A program made the translations under genes and the position numbers. This document shows positions 38,479 through 50,010 of a stretch of 64,000 nucleotides of DNA, one piece after another (positions within the stretch are counted from its first letter, which is position 1; every line of letters starts with the position of its first letter). Under the pieces are notes generated by a model, which had not been told where the DNA came from, searched no databases, and saw nothing but the letters and a program-made list of their open reading frames with translations. Source of the stretch: Synchiropus splendidus (Eukaryota > Chordata > Actinopteri > Syngnathiformes > Callionymidae); contig NC_071335.1 of assembly GCF_027744825.2 (NCBI RefSeq), forward strand, positions 28,299,001-28,363,000, read 5' to 3'.

Positions 38479-38486
38479 ATGCCAAG

Positions 38487-38750
38487 TCAGTTTTTGAGTT
38501 ATTCTGTTTTATAAAGCAATGAATGAGCGGTGAGATTTCAGCGTGAAACCAGGCAGGTAGATGGTTTACATGCAACCTCCACACAGAGACAATCCTGGGC
38601 CTGTCAGGTGCCACCTGCTGTTCTTTGTGTTGGGAGGCTTCAATGTCTGTTTCCTAAAGGCGGACCACAAGGAAGCTTCAACCTTCATCCTCGGAAGTTC
38701 AACATCACGAGTGTAGTCGCACCACCAGCCTAATGAAGAAGACTTTGTGT
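38487..38750. other. unique spacer after the hAT element
   Basis: No gene or repeat was recognised between the hAT insertion and the next candidate regulatory patch. Confidence 0.45.
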
Positions 38751-38754
38751 CTAA

Positions 38755-39085
38755 CTGCTTCCAGTCGCATTAAGCGAGAAGGAGAGAGATGGCGAAGGAG
38801 TCCGACGCAGAGCGGTGACAGGCTCTTCACACTCTCAATTATGCAGTGCAGCTCATCGCTTGGCAATCTGTCCCAATAGCTTTAATTGGCTTGTAATATC
38901 GCCTCTGATCTTGTCGCCCAATTAACAGGCCTGTCTGGCAGGGAAGCCGAAAAGCATGTGACGCCTCCAGTCTGTGCCATATGGAAGGGCATCACTTATT
39001 GGCTGCTGAAAAGCCATTACAATGCCCCGCTCGCATCCGAGCCAATGCAGGCGCACGACAGGACCAAGTCTTGAGAAATCACTGT
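38755..39085. promoter_or_regulatory. candidate conserved noncoding element
   Basis: Of the desert patches this looks most like a vertebrate developmental enhancer. It is repeat-free, of balanced composition and dense in homeodomain-type words: CTCAATTATGCAGTGCAGC, CAATAGCTTTAATTGGC, TTGTAATATCGCC and CGCCCAATTAACAGGCC, then AAGCCATTACAATGCC. The open frames across it show no domain. That it is conserved or active is inference. Confidence 0.35.
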
Positions 39086-41794
39086 GCTCACGACGGCAGC
39101 ACGTTGATCCGAATGATTTATTCATGAGTTCACGTTTATGGTCTGCGCTGACTTTATCAATCTCTAAAAGTTGCAGCGTCGAAGCGTCGTCTTTGCCTCT
39201 GTTACCAGCCTCCCAAACCACAGCGCTGTGCAACCGCTAACTGCCAAAAAAGACCAAATCTAAGTCAGATTTCCATGGGACTGAAGAGAAACAAGCTCAA
39301 GGGAGGTCATGTGATCGTCTGTGTCATCTGTCTGTTAACCTCAAAAATGGGCAAATGGGTTTCAGTGACATTTTACGTGATACTCCAGGTCCGGATCCAT
39401 GAATCTTTTGAGCAATTCGCCACACTCTGTTCAGCAATAGATGTAGTGTGTCGCTCAAGCTACTGCCACCTGCTGTCCAAAGGAGGACATTTTTATTTAA
39501 ACGAAAACTGATCTAAATATGTCTAATAATGTAGTGTAACTAAAGGAGAAAATATCGAAAAACAGTTTGAATTAAGCCATGGGGTGGTGCTCCTTTCGCT
39601 CTGGATTTAATACTCATGTCAGTTGAAGCCACATTTTTAGTGTTACATTGAACTACATTGAAGTACTGATCATATCTCCATAAATATTTGTGTGTGTCTT
39701 AACCCCAACCCTGCCTTTTGGAATGTCGCAGAGCAAGGGACATTTGTTACTCAGTTGAAAGACCTGGGTCAGGCTGACCCACTGGTGACACTCGAGGTCT
39801 TAGGAAAGAGAATGTGTTTGATACGTGCCCTGGTTTGTCGTGTCATTTCCAAGAACCGTGGTTATTTTGATGAAGATAAGGCAGAGCATTCCTGATTCAA
39901 GGCCTACTTCCTGTGTGAGAGTACAAGCACGAACCAGTGTCCTTATCGATAAAGCGTTTGCAGGTCAGAAGGGCGGGGTCTCTGCATGTACTTCAAAATA
40001 TGACCTCACAGTCAAGCCTCAGTGAAACAGTGTGCGGAGTTTAGGCCCCAATTCCAAGTGACGGACAGACGTTCAAAGACATATTCACCAACCAAACATT
40101 GAGGTAGGTGGTAGAGCTGGCCATCCAAGAATCCCAAGCCACATGTGATTGGTCAGAGGAGCCATTGACACACACTGTAGCAGCCTCAGTCAGTCGCAAC
40201 AGTGAATTTACCGCCACCAGTGTGGTTCCTGTAAAGCGCGCTGGGTATCTGAGAAGCCATGTAATGCTGTAAATGTCAGCCGGTATTACTATAGCTAAAG
40301 GACAAGATGCGATGGTTTCAACAGGCCGCAGCACCTTTTGAGGGCTCAAGCAGTAGCACCATTCACAAAATGTGCCTTCTGTATAACGGCATCACTGACC
40401 CAGAGACATAGTTCTATGTTTAAGTAGGTGCTCCTTTAAATGTACTATTTTCAATTCCTAGCTTCTGATGCAATGTTCCACCTCTCAGTCCTGTGCTCTA
40501 TGTGGTGATGCCCTCCCATTTGCTTGGCTTTTGCCTGCCATTGACCCACAGAAATAGATTGAATCGTAAGAATGACCACTAGACAATATCTCACGGAGGA
40601 ACTGCTCAGTGTATAAATCTTGACTGAAAATCTTTTGAACCGAAACGTGGAGGAAAAAAGAAGAAATGAGGTGCTACATTTGAAGAATCATGAGTCTTAT
40701 GGCTCATTTAAACTGGTCTGGTTTCGAAGTGATTCTGTTGCTCAGCCAATGCCACAAGGACAATCACTGCAATGGCTTTGATTTGACTGTCCAAGGTGTT
40801 TAACTTCCAACGACTGTGCCAACTGACCAGAGCCTGGACGGTGAGCTGTTGCCAGGTGAGGATGACTGGATGCTTGGCAGAAAAGCCAACTCAACAAAAC
40901 AGAGAAGAAAACCCATGCTGCTTTTGCAGAGCTCCACCTGAGAAGCAGAGATGAAAAAAAAAACTGAGTGAAATTGAGAAGAGGGTCTTGTTCATTCGCC
41001 TGTCTGGTCCTGTCTTTGAGTCCGCTGCCTATTTTTGCTCTCTCCGGTTCTGTTCAAGAGCCTCCTACGTCTGGCTATATCCTCACCCGCACTTCTATTC
41101 CCCCATTAACAGAGACTCAACATCTGTTTCTGTCATTCCAGCCGCGCTTTAAGGTCCCAGAAGGTGCAGTTAAATTAGAGCCAGCACAGGTTTATAAATG
41201 TAAAATCCTCCAATAATCTGGAGCTGACATGACCCCTAATCTTCTCACTCATGTCCGGAGGACAGACAGTGCGCAACTTCAGATTTGGCAACGCCAACAT
41301 GTGTTTGGCAGCCAGACCTTCCAGAGGAAGGTGCAGATATGAAAGGTTTTATGAGGGAGCAGGTTCTAGAGCTTGTCTAAGGAGAGTATGTGAGGAGTGG
41401 AAATAAGTACTTCACTGTGTTACGGTGAGCTGAGAGATCGCATTCACTCATTATCAATACTAGTTTGTGAGTTAAGATGTTGTTTAAATGACATAAACAT
41501 CAGTGTTTCTCCTCGAGAAGGAGGCACAGTCCCAAGGTTTGAAAAAAGAGAAGGATAATAATAATAATTCAGCAGAACATATAATGGCCTTGAAGGGCAA
41601 AATGGAATCACGTTTACAAAATCGGAAACACAAAAATGAAAGTGCTAAACAATAATGAGGTTAGGTGTAATAGTGAGTTCGAATTCAGTTTTCTTTTGTG
41701 TGTTTTTGTGGTTGCTATTTGGCCTTTAAGGCCACCGTAGGCAGCGGAATTCTGCAATGTCAAGCACATTCTGTGTTTACAAACACATTATATA
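39086..41794. other. intergenic, no gene seen
   Basis: No domain-bearing frame. A short AAT run occurs near 41557-41567. Nothing else specific was recognised. Confidence 0.5.
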
Positions 41795-42155
41795 CAGGGT
41801 GCCCCCCCCCCCCAAACAGTTTACATTGTTTCTCGTTGAAATTACCTCACAATGTCACAGAATATGTAGAAACAGATCAACATTTTATATTTCATGTCTT
41901 ACTTTTGGGTGGTTGGTTTTCAGGTGGAGCTTAGCCGTTCACTCCCAAACAAAAGTCATTTTCCGTCTTGGAATATGTCGCACACAGTTGCCCAGGACTG
42001 TGTAATGTACTGCCAATGCAAAGTTTATTCATACTTCACCAATGAAATCGACCCCATTATATGCTTTTGATGTTCCTCACCTAAGATCTCATTGATCTGT
42101 AGTTTTCAAGAAATTTGCCTTTAAAATGTACGTCAATTTTTGGGGGGTCACCCTG
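41795..42155. mobile_element. small mariner-like terminal-inverted-repeat element
   Basis: The left end CAGGGTGCCCCCCCC and the right end GGGGGGTCACCCTG are inverted repeats (reverse-complemented right end CAGGGTGACCCCCC). TA precedes the left end, as expected for mariner-type insertions, but the base pair after the right end is AA, so the target duplication has decayed or the call is off. Length 361 bp, no transposase. The superfamily is inferred from the terminal motif. Confidence 0.55.
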
Positions 42156-43479
42156 AATATTTGGGCCTCGTCTTTATAATGCTGGCTTTTTCACTTGTCC
42201 CCCACAGTGTATTTAGCATAAACCATTGATCGATACAGTTTATCTTTATATAATTTGTACTCCCCATATTGTCACATCTTTGAGGATCACAATCTTTCAA
42301 GACCACGAGTCAAACCCAAGGGTGTGGTACCATGAAAGAAAAGCCTCTTCGATGCTCATGCCAAACAAAATAACTCACCCAATTGGTGTCGGCAAGTGAG
42401 ACAGATCTAGTCGACGCGTCGTTCTCATGACTTGACCCCACGATGTTTCTCTGACTGTTGAGTGAGGCGATTTTTTCAAACGTGACATTTAATCATAATG
42501 TCATGCAACTTTCCCAAGATTGTGTTTTAGTCATTTGTGTAAATGGAGTGATCATTAACAGAAGCGCGGCATCCGCTCCCGGTATCAATATCGGCCTTTC
42601 TTGCCCGAGTTGCTCAGATCTGCATGCATTTGCACTTGACATTTGAGTTTTTGATGTAATTCTAGATCATATGCACATGAACTCTGCATATTTCAGTGGG
42701 ATTGTGTTAATGCGTGCCCTTTTCTCTAACCTTGATTACTTGGTGTGGTGTGAAAAAACCTTTTTGTGGACATTGATTTCTGCCCGGGGCCATTCTACTG
42801 AACCTGGAGCAGCATATCTCAGTTGTTATAATGAACTCAAAAATGCTAGCTATTACTGAAACCTCTGACATTTTCACATTATCACACGCCTTGTTCCGAA
42901 TGTACATGTGGAGCAAAAACACCAGGCCCTGCGCATGATATTTGCATGCCATTTTCATATGTGATGAAGGGGATCGTGGTCACTGTTTGGTCAACAACAT
43001 CACATGAGGGAGCCAGCAGATGGATAAGAACACTCTTGATAGATCGCTCTACACATTTTCCATTCCTTGAAATATAGCAGTTGTCCAGATGGCAAAGTCA
43101 ATTATTGGTGATAAATGGCCGTCATCACAGCAAACTTAACATAATCTGGACATTTCCAGATGAGCTACTGCAGGAATATAGATGCAAATTTGGCTTCAGC
43201 GAGAGTTATAATGTTGGTGTTTTTGAATCCCAGAACTTGCCGAGGACACTTCGCTCCCTCACTCCAATATCGAACTTGATCTTCAGCAACCAGCAGAAAC
43301 GAATTATGAATTATTGAAATAAATATTCAAGTGTTCAAATACGTTTCAAGATGATTTTTCCACCGATCTCAAGATACACGTAAGTGACTTGGACTTGTCA
43401 CCTTCTGTTTTGAGCCTCTTGTTTTGGTTTGGTTCACAAGGTGATTTCATGGATGATCTTTGCTGATGACTCGGTTGCT
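42156..43479. other. intergenic, no gene seen
   Basis: Unique AT-rich sequence. An octamer ATTTGCAT lies at 42940-42947. No gene was recognised. Confidence 0.5.
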
Positions 43480-43868
43480 CTCCACACCTCCGAGGCTGGA
43501 GTGCGCACTCCAGGGTTTGATGTCCTGTTGTGGGCTGGAGCTGGGACAGGGATGAGGCGAGTCTGGGACAGAGCGTGACTTGGTTTATGACTTTGTCACA
43601 GCCAAACTGCACAGAAGCGCACATTCAGAGCTGGACACGCACCGGGCACCTCTTCACTTCTGGAGAGACGTCACTCACTCGGCAACCCCTCCCACATGCA
43701 GCGGCCACACACATAGAGGAACAGCGCACCTGCAGCAGACACTCTACATTCACTCCTACAAAAGCCTCTTTTAAGAACGCATGATTTCTTTTTCCATTCA
43801 TTGTAATGGGAAAAATCGATTCAGATTTCGAACAAATCGCTTCTCGAACCGAGGTACCTCTGTATTTA
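43480..43868. mobile_element. truncated end of a DNA transposon
   Basis: The right part reads TTCATTGTAATGGGAAAAAT, then ATTTCGAACAAATCGCTTC and CGAACCGAGGTACCTCTGTA. This closely resembles the terminal region of a very common fish element in which 'aatgggaaaaat', 'gcttttcgaac' and 'gaggtacc' occur in that order. The matching other end was not found, so I treat it as truncated. The left boundary is a guess. Confidence 0.5.
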
Positions 43869-43984
43869 ACACAGGTGGAACAGGTGGAGACAACTGACAA
43901 GGGTGATCATTGACCCAAGGAAAGTGTCAACAACCTGTGAGAAGTTGGGAGACAGCGTTTTGGAGGAAAGGAGAGACAACCCTG

Positions 43985-44130
43985 ATGGCGAAATGTGTCT
44001 GGCCTGGATGTGGGCTGGATACATACGGGCACATGATGGGCCACATCCGGTACGCGATCCAGAACGGATAAGGGGCAGATCTGCGTCACATCCGGCATCC
44101 AAAACATGACACATATCTGTCTAGTAGATC
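43985..44130. repeat. decayed 'ggccacatccgg' minisatellite-type repeat
   Basis: Recurrent wording (CTGGATGTGGGCTGGAT, GGGCCACATCCGGTACGC, GGCAGATCTGCGTCACATCC, ATGACACATATCTG) resembles a dispersed teleost repeat built from short units of 'gggccacatctgg' type. Units are strongly diverged. Confidence 0.4.
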
Positions 44131-45983
44131 CACCCCAGATTTGGTGCTAAGGCCTTTAGCGCATCCGATTAATATGTGGATGTGATGACTTGTAGTCGGA
44201 TCCAGTCTTGGGGGGCATGATGGAGACACCCGGAAATGAGAATCATGTGGTTCCTGGAGGTGATAAAGGCGGACCTGGAGATGTAGGTGTGACTGGGGTG
44301 GATGACTAGTCCAGTTTCCAGTGGAGGAGGCTGAATTGCCGTTGCAAACCCTCATGAGAGCATTTCAGCACAGGACCCAGGACGCAATATCTGAACACAG
44401 AACAGGATGTGGGGCACCAATGAAGACCAACTCTCACTGGCAAGAGGAACATAGGAACAAGGGAGCGCCCGGTACCTCATCCAGAGACCGGATTATCCGT
44501 TGAGACGCTTGATAAAGAACGATTGCCTTCAGCTGCGCACATATACCACATCCGTCATACAAGATGTCATAAACTAGGTCCAAAACCAAACAAAAATAAG
44601 GCAAAACATCTTCACAGAAAGAAGACAAAGATGAAGGAAAACCTGGAGGACCACCCCAGTAACAGCTGTTTACACGAGGTAGACAAACTGAATGGTGTTG
44701 TTTGAATGAGAAAAGTTCCACTCAAACAGGTGAACTGACTAGACCTTCTCAATCGTCTAGCACCTGATACTTCTGCCTTCTGTGTTTTCATGTGCACTTG
44801 AGAAAGAAACATACTTGGTGTAGTTTTTTGTCGTCCAGTGATAACTGCAGGGTGAAGCTTATGGGAAACACTCCACTTCACAAAGTTTCTGTGAGCATGT
44901 GCATTATGTGGTTGCACTTGCTGAACATCACCATGAACCTCTCTCTCTTTTAATTTAGCAAGCTGCAACCTTTGACCCCTTTGGTCTTGTGAGAACCAGA
45001 GCCAGAGGCGGAATGTGGCGCAGTGTTTTTGGAGGGCAGGTACGAGCCTGTTCCCGGTGAAACCCAAGTGACCCTCAAAGCGTCTCTCGGAAAGTAGCAC
45101 CTGCAATATCTCCCCTTTCCCTTTTGCCAAGACCTTCAAAATGTGTTCTCTTTATGTCTTTACCTTTTTTTCATACCTCTCATCTTCCATCTCCAAAAGT
45201 CCAGCTCCCTCCCTCCCCCCTCCCTTCCTACCTTCACCTCCAACCCCCTCCCTCTGTTTCTCTCTGTCTGGAGAGGAAACGGTGGCCATTAAATGTGTCT
45301 GCTGGGGTCTGGGGGTCTGGAGAACAACCGTCACATTGTGTGACCCCGCCTTGGACCCCAGACGGACTAATGAATAAGGGTAACCCCGCCCCCCGCTCAA
45401 CCTCTTTCTCCATCCTCACCCCCTTCTTCATGCAAGACCTCTGCTAGGTAATTCCCCCACTTCTTTCACAGGGTCCCAGACATCTCCTGCGGCCTTTGAC
45501 TGAGGGCTTATCTTTTCAGAGGGAAATGTGTGTCATTTGGGGTTTAAGGGAAAGCAAAACAAAAACAGTGTCACTACCATACAGTTCAGGCCCCCTCCCC
45601 AGACCCCTCAACTTTCGCTTCTCCTCCAAAACTTGCAGGCCCTGCGTTTGAGCTCAAGGAAATAGTGTGACATCTACTCTGTCTCTAATTATCTTGAGGA
45701 ATATGTAAATGGGTGAAGAGACACTGGTGGGATTATTTGCAACTGGCAACGCTCATGACGAGAAATGGACAAAAGCCCGAGTGGAAAACAGGATTACTCC
45801 AAAACAGTGGGGCCAATATTTCACTCGGGCAGATTCAGACTGAAGCATGAAACACCAAATATGGGAGCGAGACACATATTTGGGTCTTGAGCCAGGAAAA
45901 GAAGAAGGAACCGAGAAAAAAACTTGAGGCATCAATTCATGACATGCATGCATGTATCTCACATTTCATGAATGAGCATGGTT
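44131..45983. other. intergenic, no gene seen
   Basis: A 175-residue open frame on the minus strand (44612-45139) has no recognisable domain, no convincing splice sites and ordinary noncoding composition. A C/T-rich stretch at 45.19-45.27 kb is low complexity. No gene is called. Confidence 0.5.
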
Positions 45984-45987
45984 AAAA

Positions 45988-46077
<90 letters not shown>
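45984..46077 (+). repeat. poly-A run followed by (TA)40 microsatellite
   Basis: Thirteen A residues (45984-45996) lead directly into about 40 TA units. This arrangement can arise at the poly-A tail of a retroposed sequence, but no parent element is visible upstream. Confidence 0.95.
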
Positions 46078-46079
<2 letters not shown>

Positions 46080-46318
46080 TGTGGTTTATAAAGGGGATTA
46101 TGAGACGTACAAGTAGAATTAAGTTATGATCATTGTTATTTTTAATGGTGGTGACAGCCAAGTGGTACAGAAGGCTGCGGATAGAGTTCAGATGTTATTC
46201 CAGTGCTGGCACTCAGATTTCCTCCTATTCTCCAAAATCTCACAGGGGTCCATTGGTGACTCAGTATATTTGGCTTTTGCTTGTGTTTTGTGTGCCCTGC
46301 GATAGACGGAGGAACTCT

Positions 46319-46851
46319 ACGTTAATTGAAGTAGTTGTAGGAGTAGAACTACAAGCAAAGGTAGTTAAAGTTGAAGTAGTGAAAGCAATACCAGCAGTAG
46401 TTGTTGCAGTTGTCGTTGCAGCAGGATTATATTTACCATTAGTAGTGATAGTAGTAGTACCAGCAACTGACGCCATGGTAGTAAGTTCTAGTAGTGTTAG
46501 CCGCAGAAGTAGCGGGGGTATTATGGTAGTAGAATTACAGTACCAGTAGCAGTTGTACTTGTTATAGTATCGGTATCGGTACAAGTAGTGTTGCAATGGT
46601 TGTTGTAGTGGTTGCAGCAGCTTTGCAGGTCCTTCTAATAATAATGATAACACTTATTATTGCAGCGATAGCAGCTCTTTTAGTTGTCAAAGAAGTAATA
46701 ATATCACCTGCAACAATACCTGCCACTGTCCTCGCAGTAAGTAGTAGTAGTGATGGTACAATTTGTGTGCGTAGTGCTTGTCGCAGCAATAGCTGTAATA
46801 GTGACACTGTTATTATTATTATTATTATTATTACTTGTAATAGTAGTACAA
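46319..46851. repeat. degenerate trinucleotide array (GTA/GCA/GTT-type)
   Basis: For about 530 bases the sequence keeps a three-base rhythm of GTA, GTT, GCA, ATA and AGT units and ends in a cleaner (ATT)7 run near 46817-46840. It supports open frames of over 95 codons on both strands, made of Val/Ala/Ile/Ser or Thr/Leu. This is what a mutated trinucleotide repeat gives, so I do not call a gene. Confidence 0.85.
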
Positions 46852-47129
46852 GATTCTTTAATTTCATTGTAAGGAAGATGCTCTAAAATCGCATAAACTA
46901 GTTTTGTTGGTTTCAGATGCATGGAAGGGAAAGACTCCATGTGAGAGGTTTCATTTTTGCTGCTCTGCCGTGCCAGTCATGAACACATTGTATTGTGTGG
47001 TAACAATTGAAAATGTATAGCGCATCACAACATCACACTCAGTTTAAGAAACACTGTTATTTATTCATTCAGAAAAAGAAAAAAAAAGCCTCATGGAATG
47101 TTTAAATAATCTGTTTTTCAAGCCCACAA
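46852..47129. other. spacer, no gene seen
   Basis: Unique sequence with a short A-rich run at 47076-47088. Nothing was recognised. Confidence 0.45.
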
Positions 47130-47640
47130 ATGAAAGAACCACATGACCAGCGGAGCGTCGCTGGCCCTCTGAAAGGCGCAGGCGTGTATCCCTGCGAGAA
47201 TTTACATGGGCGACATGTGCAAGCTCGATGCACACAAATATCCCTCCCATCCACGCTCCGTGACTCTTCTTTCATTTATGTCGTGTTTGTCTCACATGGC
47301 ATCTACTCCCAGCGTTTCACACACTCAGCGATTCAGGGGTTATTAATATTATTTCCTCTGCTGCTTAGCAGCACTTACGGCCATAATGTATTCCAGCGCG
47401 AGACAGACCGACTTCCACAATCAAAGGACTTGCCCGAGTGGCAGTAATAACTGGAAAATTATTTCTGATAGCCTGAAACAATCTTGCAAATCATCACAGA
47501 ACTTTATTAAAATAATATCAAATCAAATTAGCCGGCGTCCTTCTGTAATGAATTAAGTAAAGGGTTATGCCAGCATTAATCCCATCACGCTCGGAGGCAC
47601 TGAGGTTGTGGGAGCATTTAATAAACTAGTCAGTTGCTGC
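47130..47640. promoter_or_regulatory. candidate conserved noncoding element
   Basis: A repeat-free patch rich in homeodomain and SOX/POU-like words: GAAAATTATTTCTGATAGCC, TTGCAAATCATCACAG, AATATCAAATCAAATTAGCC, TAATGAATTAAGTAAAGGG and CAGCATTAATCCCATC. Composition and dyad-free character are like known vertebrate enhancers. It has no coding potential. Function is inference. Confidence 0.35.
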
Positions 47641-48852
47641 CAGCGAGAGAGTCCGATTCAGATTCAACATCCGACTTGATTCCAGCTCTAGAAAGCCCCG
47701 CACATCAAAGGACTGGGTCTCATGCTGCTCCCCTGCAACCTTCCATCCCTCCCTTCCTCCCTCTAGCCCCCTTCTCTCTCTTTATTTCCCCCTTAAACTA
47801 TTCCCCACCCTCCACACGTCTCTCTGAATAATCTTGCACTCGCCCCCTCCCAATGCTTTGTGGTGCCAGAGGGTGAGATCATTTATTAAGGGGTGAATCT
47901 TGCTGAAATATCACGACAATGATTGAGCCCGCCGGGACGAGTGATCTTGTCTTGGAGATTGTTACCCGGAACTTAGCCTAAAATATATAGGTACCTGGGG
48001 TTTTATTGTGTTGGAATAAAAGCATATTGAAATCAACCACAAGTGAGTTTATTGTGAATAGCTGAGGGTGAAGACAATGGACGACTTGTTTCTTCAAGGG
48101 AGCTGACAAATCCATGTTTGACATTGAAGCCTGGTTTCAGCAAATTTAGACAACTTAGTCTGCTTGCACCACCAGCCCCACTAGAGGTCACTATATTCCA
48201 GAGTCTGCCAAAAAAATAACCTACCAACACACAACCTGTGCAGGTCCGATCAGGTCCAGTCTGGTGAGAATCCAGCTTGCCTGCCTGAAACATGAGTCCC
48301 TGCATGCTGCATTTGCAACAGCTCTTGGTGTCTCCTGCAAAGGTGAAAGACCATCTCAGCATTCCCACAGAGCAGCGCCCTGGGCCTCTTTGCTCTGGCG
48401 GCTGCCCCCACTACCTGCCCTTAATAGAAGATGGATGGAGAAATGGATGGCAACCTTCAATATTTCAAGGTCAATCCAGCCATCTATTTACATAAATAGT
48501 GCCTGAACCAGTGTATACAAGGGTGGAAAAGAGTTTTTCCCTTGAAAATAAATGCAATCCTGCATAAGGTGTGGCTGATTCATGCACAGACGCATACATG
48601 CATATTTGTGTTTATGTTTTACAGCTTGCAACTAAATTCCATACTCAACATTGTCTGTTTAAAATGAGGTGAATCATGATTAATAGATTATAAAACCTCT
48701 ATTTATTTATTTCTTTTTTTGAAGATGAAGTCCCACCCACAGTTACTGTATTCCATTATTTGGGTGCGTACCGAACTATGATGGAAATTATCTGGATTAT
48801 TATCTTGCTTCATTTCCCCCGTAGTATTAAGTATTATAAGACTGAAGTTTTG
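47641..48852. other. intergenic, no gene seen
   Basis: Includes a small AT-rich patch (47875-47960, with TTTATTAAGGGGTGAATC) that may belong to the preceding candidate element. No coding exon was recognised. Confidence 0.5.
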
Positions 48853-49418
48853 TGTAATAAGAGTGCAGTTTTGTATAATAATATTGCCGTTTGTATAATA
48901 ATATTGCAGTTTTGTATAATAATATTGTGGTTTGTATAATAATATTGCAGTTTTGCATCATAATATTGCAGTTTGTATAATAATATTGCAGTTTTGCATC
49001 ATAATATTGCAGTTTGTATGATAATATTGCGGTTTGGTGTAATAATATGGAAGTTTTGTATAATAATATTGCAGTTTTGCATCATAATATTGCAGTTTGT
49101 ATAATAATATTGGGGTTTGGTGTAATAATATTGCAGTTTTGTATAATAATATTGCGGTTTGGTGTAATTATATGGCAGTTTTGTATAATAATATGGCAGT
49201 TTTGTATAATAATATTGCAGTTTGGTGTAATAATATTGCAGTTTTGTATAATAATATTCCAGTTTGGTGTAATAATATTGCAGTTTTGTATAATAATATT
49301 GCAGTTTGTATAACAATATTCCAGTTTTGCATCATAATATTGCAGTTTGTATAATAATATTGCAGTTTGGTGTAATAATATTGCAGTTTTGTATAATAAT
49401 ATTGTAGTTTGTATATCA
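48853..49418. repeat. minisatellite with ~20-22 bp unit
   Basis: Over 25 copies of a unit reading GTATAATAATATTGCAGTTT with a variable joint: a plain TT-GTATAA joint, TTGCATCATAA or TTGGTGTAATAA. Different joints alternate, showing at least three unit types that have been reshuffled. Open frames on both strands of about 100 codons are repeat artefacts. Confidence 0.97.
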
Positions 49419-49920
49419 ATTCTTTGGGGGAAAGGTCATATAGAGTAGGTACAGTCGGGAGATGCCCTGGTCATTTGCTGGTGGAGACTGTCCGAACTGG
49501 TGCCATGCCATCTTTATGGATAGAGCACTTAAGGACAACCCACATAGTAACAAACTGCTATTCTTTATTTGACCCTGAGGGTATATAAACGTCAAGAAAG
49601 GACCCCCAACACAATGTGGTGTTCACCCAGCATACTGCAGAAATGGTGTGAATATGAATGGATTGATTTTTATTTCATTACACTGTAATTACATTAAACA
49701 TCTGTATGACCTTTATTTTTGTTGGTTTTTACTTGAGGTCTTGAAACATTCCTTTTCATGTAGCAGCTCAAGTTGCTGACTGTGTTTCCATGGCAGTTGA
49801 CAAGATAAACAACATAAACACATGTTGCACCCATGTCATTTGTCTTCGGTTTGAGACGCACCTCATCCCCCCTACACTCACATGCCTTCATTTCACCCCC
49901 TCTTTAAAATAACTGGCAGC
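49419..49920. other. spacer, no gene seen
   Basis: Unique sequence between two repeats. No feature was recognised. Confidence 0.45.
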
Positions 49921-49922
49921 TC

Positions 49923-50010
49923 ATCAGAATCAGAATTTATTGTCAGTGTCAGTGAGGAATCCACAATAAAATAAAATAAAATAAAATAAAATAAAATAAA
50001 ATAAAATAAA
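49923..50010 (+). repeat. retroelement-tail-like motif plus (ATAAA)n
   Basis: ATCAGAATCAGAATTTATTG is a wording seen at the end of very common fish interspersed repeats. It is followed closely by about nine ATAAA units (49965-50010). Together they look like the simple-repeat tail of a short retroelement. A related CAGAATCGGAATCAGG occurs at about 63835-63850. Confidence 0.45.

Noticed and set aside
44612..45139. 175-residue open frame on the minus strand
   Set aside because: No recognisable domain, no supporting exon structure, ordinary noncoding composition.
46133..46940. Open frames on both strands rich in Val/Ala or Thr/Leu
   Set aside because: Explained by a degenerate trinucleotide repeat.
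48999..49419. About 100-codon frames with repeated Tyr-Tyr-Thr-Lys or Asn-Asn-Ile units
   Set aside because: Explained by the 20-22 bp minisatellite.
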